Assembly (NCBI GenBank): GCA_032718475.1
Contig: JAUCBJ010006887.1
Span: 62,001 to 126,000, forward strand
From: Nemertoderma westbladi
Lineage: Eukaryota > Xenacoelomorpha > Nemertodermatida > Nemertodermatidae
DNA: 64,000 bases
Direction: 5' to 3'
In this document: in pieces, positions 61,101 to 64,000 of the stretch
How positions within the stretch are numbered: position 1 is the first letter of the stretch
Layout of the letters: every line of letters starts with the position of its first letter
Program-made: the position numbers and the translations under genes
Notes under the pieces: model-generated
The model's database searches: none
What the model was told of the DNA's origin: nothing
What the model saw: the letters and a program-made list of their open reading frames with translations, nothing else

Positions 61101-61519
61101 GTTATCAACTGAAATTTATTCATATGAAGAAAAGATGTCTCGTTTTCGATAGGCGATGCATGCAATGAGTCCTTAGTACTCGCCATGGAAGAAGTTCTGC
61201 TGGAGAAACTGCTCGAATCCGAAAAACCATGAACCCACTCTTCGCCGCTAAGTATAAAGTCGTCTTTATTTGTTGCTTTAATGTTATTCAACCAGTCCGT
61301 GGCCACGGTAAGGTAAGTCGCATTATCGACTAGTCTATCAGTAGAATTTTCAGCTAAAGTAGAGCTAAACTGCTCCAAATATTGTCCTTGATTCAGTATA
61401 TTTATTTGTCTCAAATAGTCTATTAGCACATCTACGTTAACTTCACCGACTGCTTCGCGATCACAATCACTGAAAACAGATTGTAAAATGTCCCGTTCAT
61501 TGTAAGAAGATGGGTCCAT
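58112..61519 (-). CDS. KASH5/IRAG(LRMP)-like coiled-coil tail-anchored membrane protein (1,135 aa)
   Basis: ATG at 61517-61519; the frame stays open 19 codons further up but without ATG. Order: EF-hand-like N-terminal domain (about 8-105, starting YNERDILQSVFSDCDRE), Ser-rich link, long coiled coil (about 150-320) like that of KASH5 and IRAG proteins, a long Ser/Pro/Arg-rich disordered middle, a second helical segment near 800-870 (AIRLEETLANAMRFLVDYV), Pro-rich region, then one membrane span close to the C-terminus (YYLLGIILMAFFLCCLLSLC) and about 21 luminal residues. Relatives sit in the ER or outer nuclear membrane and link it to cytoskeleton or signalling proteins. The tail lacks the PPPX ending of classical KASH peptides, so binding to SUN proteins is uncertain. 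It is one intron-free frame, unusual for this family. Confidence 0.75.
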   Translation of the reverse strand: MDPSSYNERDILQSVFSDCDREAVGEVNVDVLIDYLRQINILNQGQYLEQFSSTLAENSTDRLVDNATYLTVATDWLNNIKATNKDDFILSGEEWVHGFSDSSSFSSRTSSMASTKDSLHASPIENETSFLHMNKFQLITALDRLKRINNELKDDYSSIESQRNDVQNRYQIQARDLDDLGKQLKVSQQKHQNVLQQNDELYEMITAESDKTADLEARLQRAETDNRRNLLETKDRNDELSNVVEDNSRLRREMIIQNEKLSAVQRDLVAQLASKASKVEDLSRFIAEQDSTIAQLRIERDISDRNEELVLSVSPRTPTESRGSIFSEIHSESTSDRRSPLCGLPVSYEVGQGDPMMDVVDSRINSLTSQLEIQKTINIKVNGELKELKDKHSRIIDNNAKMQLLFQNKEIKLICEDVNNNSVLAEFTKILPQSCRVEMLTSPGRGAKVSTSPVCLLMTSSSSHVRSLDLETGGRAFEYFTSGIPVSFPRCQSDPNIPEFGRGVKRILSDKQSQTEPPTVKSDKGVNTEPGKAGPIEPGKVKRSASVGATVHRSGSVDSDRNNKPVAKRKFLPKPIKIESQSVRSPNGGPRVPDTPRSPISPNSSKIISYNKRTWKIKSPTFSSTSAKPPLSATQSATLSPPTSSFRSRGFSGVPKSRPDAVKPLVSVRPRNKSLGFSADTQTGRNLFRDIVSPAVIERDSPVHLEEATEVGESAELSEEQFASMSLGWQADRETFARRKDIVSRRFDASQSLLSDEIAEIKRRMEGITTRSQDTSVLDSLVDLINRLESTLSSVSTVLNNSVMYGAIRLEETLANAMRFLVDYVRNLRREYEELKVELEDSKKAVATGVVKSTTRCSRCRGSRFASVADAVMKDPRTVMLFRDRSPNRTLSLDIPASPLAAGPPPSPLVAAVTKASLDTVDVDAVAAPITPSNAVPPALTPTLPVFQVDESPTLPVFAFEESPPVSPLDPERAAPSPTSLMLPPEPLRRTLSDAPTRGAPLPSLRRRSSSVIRRHSWYNRECATPAEMARDLWVRDTSKDATALSQTSNQLQLVESVSPDTRVSLWQRPKPGWPYPDPLWERVFRFNKYVYYLLGIILMAFFLCCLLSLCLPLNVSADSYQFAFLEQIFTVEHY

Positions 61520-62409
61520 CCTCCATTTACCTGCAGTAATGCTTTGATATCTTCCGGTGATTAATATCGGTAGCAACAGCAGAACAGCGCGCTTCCAAAA
61601 CGAAGAACAGAATAAACATTTTGTTACTAAGTTCCCCTATGCCCTACAGGACAGCTGGCTGTAGCTGCACAGCAGCACAGCTATACCGGTACCAGTATAC
61701 CAGTATACAGACTGACAGATTTCACGATTTCAGACGGTAAGCCAAGCCCAGAAGCCCACGTCTTTAAGTCAACTTCAATAATCTGACTCACAGATGTCAG
61801 ACTGCTGCTTGTACTGCAGTAGGCTCTGAGGCTGGTAGCAGGGTAGGCCTACCAATACCCAGATCAGCAGATACCGGATTATTTTATCTGTATATTACAG
61901 TATTACAGTATTATTATTACTATTTTAATCTCTTGACAATAAAAATGTAGGCCTAAAAAGTAAACCTGCTCGCTCATCGCAAAACCACTTCAGCACTTCA
62001 ATGTATAGCATAGTCCTTCTGCGTTGTACTCTATGCAAATGAAATATGCTGTATAATGCTATATAATGCTATGAAATACCGGTAAAGGTAAATAATAAAA
62101 CCATAATTTTTCTAACCAAAACAATAAACGAGAAAATTAACAACAAAACTGGATTTCGATTTCGTAAAGTAATTTAATGGAAAGGAGCACGTTACTGTGG
62201 ATAAGTTTTTTAATGGAAAGGAGCAGGTTTCATGTTACAGTAGCAGCAGGCCTTTTCTAACCAAAACAAAAAAACGATAACCAAAGAACAGAGGTTACAG
62301 ACTTATTTTTACCGAAATATTCTCGTTTTATGGATAACGTCAACGGAGTTTTACTGATTTATCGGTTTATCATTTGTGATTTCCAAACAACTAGAGCCGG
62401 TATACAGTA
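61520..62409. other. Upstream region of the KASH5/IRAG-like gene with dispersed repeat fragments
   Basis: No gene. In gene sense TTACTGCAG followed by GTAAATGGAGG lies just before the ATG and could be a splice acceptor of a 5' untranslated exon. At 62107-62290 the motifs AACCAAAACAATAAACGA and AATGGAAAGGAGCA occur twice each (with variation) and resemble the arms of the element at 57318-57915. Confidence 0.45.
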
Positions 62410-63690
62410 GGTGAATAAACTTGTTTTACCACGTCCATTGGAGATAAACCTAAACTCATACAGAATGGTTGTATGCAGATATTACAGTCGCATGAAGTTT
62501 GAGTGTTATCTTACGTTCTACTAAATGCGGTCTAATTTGGTCCTTTGTAGTTCTAACCAACCTCTCAGCCATACATCACAGTGAGGGTGGTATGGACTAG
62601 TGACTCTATTGTTGATGTTTTGTTGACGACAAAAGTTGTTAAACTCATTTGAAATAAAGCATCGTCCGTGATCTCGATCTGTCAATATGCTATTTCTAGG
62701 GGCTTTTGACCTTTTCTAATCAACTTTGGGAAAGGGCCACAGAAATCCATAGCAACCCACTCATAAGGCCTTGTTACCACGGGTAAAGATTGCAGAGCAT
62801 TGGTGCTGGTGGTAAAACCTTTGCGCGAAAACACACCCAATTTGTTATGTACAGTAGGTCTTTAATTCGTTAGCCATGTTTGGCCAATAACATTATCTTT
62901 ATTATAACGAGAACGTTTTGTCATAACCAAGGTGCGCGCTCTCAGAAGCCTGAACGGATTTGAAAACTTTTGAACGTTCTTTGGGTACAGATAATGTGGA
63001 TATATAAATGTATATCCCTTCGGCTGTTTGTTGTAAATCGATAATTAATTCGGTCAAATTCACTATCAGTTTCTTGAAGTTGAGTGATTTCCTCATTCGA
63101 CATGTGTATGAATTTTTCTGTCATTTGATGGGTGTTTTCGGTATCGAAAGTTTATACCGGGGATTTCACATCTCCACTCTTGTCTGACAGAAACACATCC
63201 ATGTATGAACGAACTGTTATTGGGCAGCCTAGAGAGCGTATCTGCCACTTGATTAGAAGACCCCCTTTCATGTTTAATTGATTTTAAGCCATCAAACTCT
63301 AAAATACGTAATTGCCAACGTGCAAGTCTACCATTTGCTGTTTTATTATTAATTAGCCATTGTAATGGTACGAGATCAGACAAAACGTGTACTTCAGCAC
63401 CATAAGTGTAAGCCTGAAACCGTTCCAATGTGAAAATAACAGCCAATGCTTATTTTTCTATCGTGGAGTAATTATTTTCGCTTGTAGTAAGATTCCTACT
63501 GGCAAATGCTACTGGATGAAGTGCCCTATCATTATCCGTTTGACGTACTGTATGACGGCACCAATTCCAACATTAGATGCATCGCAATGAACAAAGAATG
63601 GTTCACCGCCTTTAGGGTGTACAAGAATTGGCGCAGTAATTAAGGCTTTCTTTAAACTCTCAAAGGGGGATTCTTGGGGGAAGTTGTGCG
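62410..63690 (-). pseudogene. Decayed Ty3/gypsy pol fragment (RT end, RNase H, integrase)
   Basis: Read on the minus strand: RT end with PFFVHCDASNVGIGAV (about 63600); RNase H with FTLERFQAYTYGAEV and PLQWLINNKTANGRLARWQL, then VADTLSRLP (63446-63200); zinc domain with HLGYDKT (about 62920) and YWPNMANE; integrase core with YEWVAMDFCGPFPK, SPYHPHC and MAERLVRTTKDQIRPHL (62780-62500); and an SPMDVV-type end near 62430. The order is that of gypsy (RT-RNase H-integrase). At least one frame shift near 63530, a stop in the IEK-ALAV motif at the RNase H border, and several stops in the zinc domain make it inactive. No LTRs are seen. Confidence 0.9.
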
Positions 63691-64000
63691 CACAAGATAC
63701 TAAGTTGGTATTTATTGTTGTTTATTGTTTGTTGTTGGTACTTATAAACATTGAATTTATTAAATAGCTTAAACATAATCGAATCTGGTGTCATCAGCCA
63801 GTCTGTCAACAGCCAACAAGGCGACAGGAGTGCATCTGAACTGCATACCGGAATGAGTTGCTAATGACTGTCGGTGATTTTAAGATATTAGCTAGCGAAC
63901 CAACTATCTCTAGAGTAGCCTACATGAGAGTGTGAAACTTTGAGTCCAATAAATGCAGAAGGCCGATATATACTATTCGAAACATTCGTATAAGGGGCTC
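63691..64000. other. Right edge, nothing recognised
   Basis: Possibly the continuation of the decayed gypsy element, but no motif is visible. It includes a TTGTTGTTTATTGT-like low-complexity stretch. Confidence 0.3.

Overview
This looks like animal nuclear DNA, probably from an invertebrate. BEL/Pao LTR retrotransposons are known only from animals. The window also has a KASH5/IRAG-type coiled-coil membrane protein and an animal cytosolic sulfotransferase. Non-coding DNA is AT-rich and full of short motifs such as ACCGGTA and TAGGCCTA. I cannot name the species. About three quarters of the window (1-47,932) is repeats and retroelements. Only two ordinary cellular genes are visible, both on the minus strand: the sulfotransferase (49,384-50,343) and the KASH5/IRAG-like gene (58,112-61,519).

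Layout: (1) 1-3,768 is the 5' end of a minus-strand LTR element (element C): gag, short leader, LTR. (2) 3,769-20,196 and 32,070-34,573 are two parts of one satellite array built from two short modules. (3) 20,197-32,069 is a plus-strand LTR element (element A, 11,873 bp) inserted in the satellite, with apparently identical 1,224-bp LTRs and a perfect 5-bp target duplication GTAAG. It keeps Gag and protease but has lost reverse transcriptase and integrase, and it carries extra 3' reading frames with CCHC zinc knuckles. (4) 34,574-47,120 is a complete minus-strand BEL/Pao element (element B, 12.5 kb). Its gag-like and pol frames are in the same phase and separated by one TGA. (5) 47,121-47,932 is a 12-bp satellite. 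(6) 48,236-50,955 holds decayed LINE pieces around the sulfotransferase. (7) 50,956-58,111 is AT-rich intergenic DNA with two or three foldback/MITE-like elements, a 22-bp minisatellite and a tRNA-derived SINE. (8) The KASH5/IRAG-like gene. (9) 62,410-63,690 is a decayed Ty3/gypsy pol.

The most interesting pattern is shared by the three LTR elements. The leader immediately downstream of the 5' LTR, where a tRNA primer-binding site should start with TGG, is instead the exact reverse complement of a stretch inside the LTR itself (18 nt in A, 11 nt in B, 9 nt in C, always with zero spacing). That is the arrangement of self-primed Tf1-type elements. I know of no description of it in BEL/Pao elements, and it is inference until the transcript 5' ends are mapped.

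Order of events suggested by the junctions: the satellite array existed first and element A inserted into it recently. Element B is older (its LTRs differ at roughly ten sites by eye) and has no target duplication, lying between two unrelated satellites.
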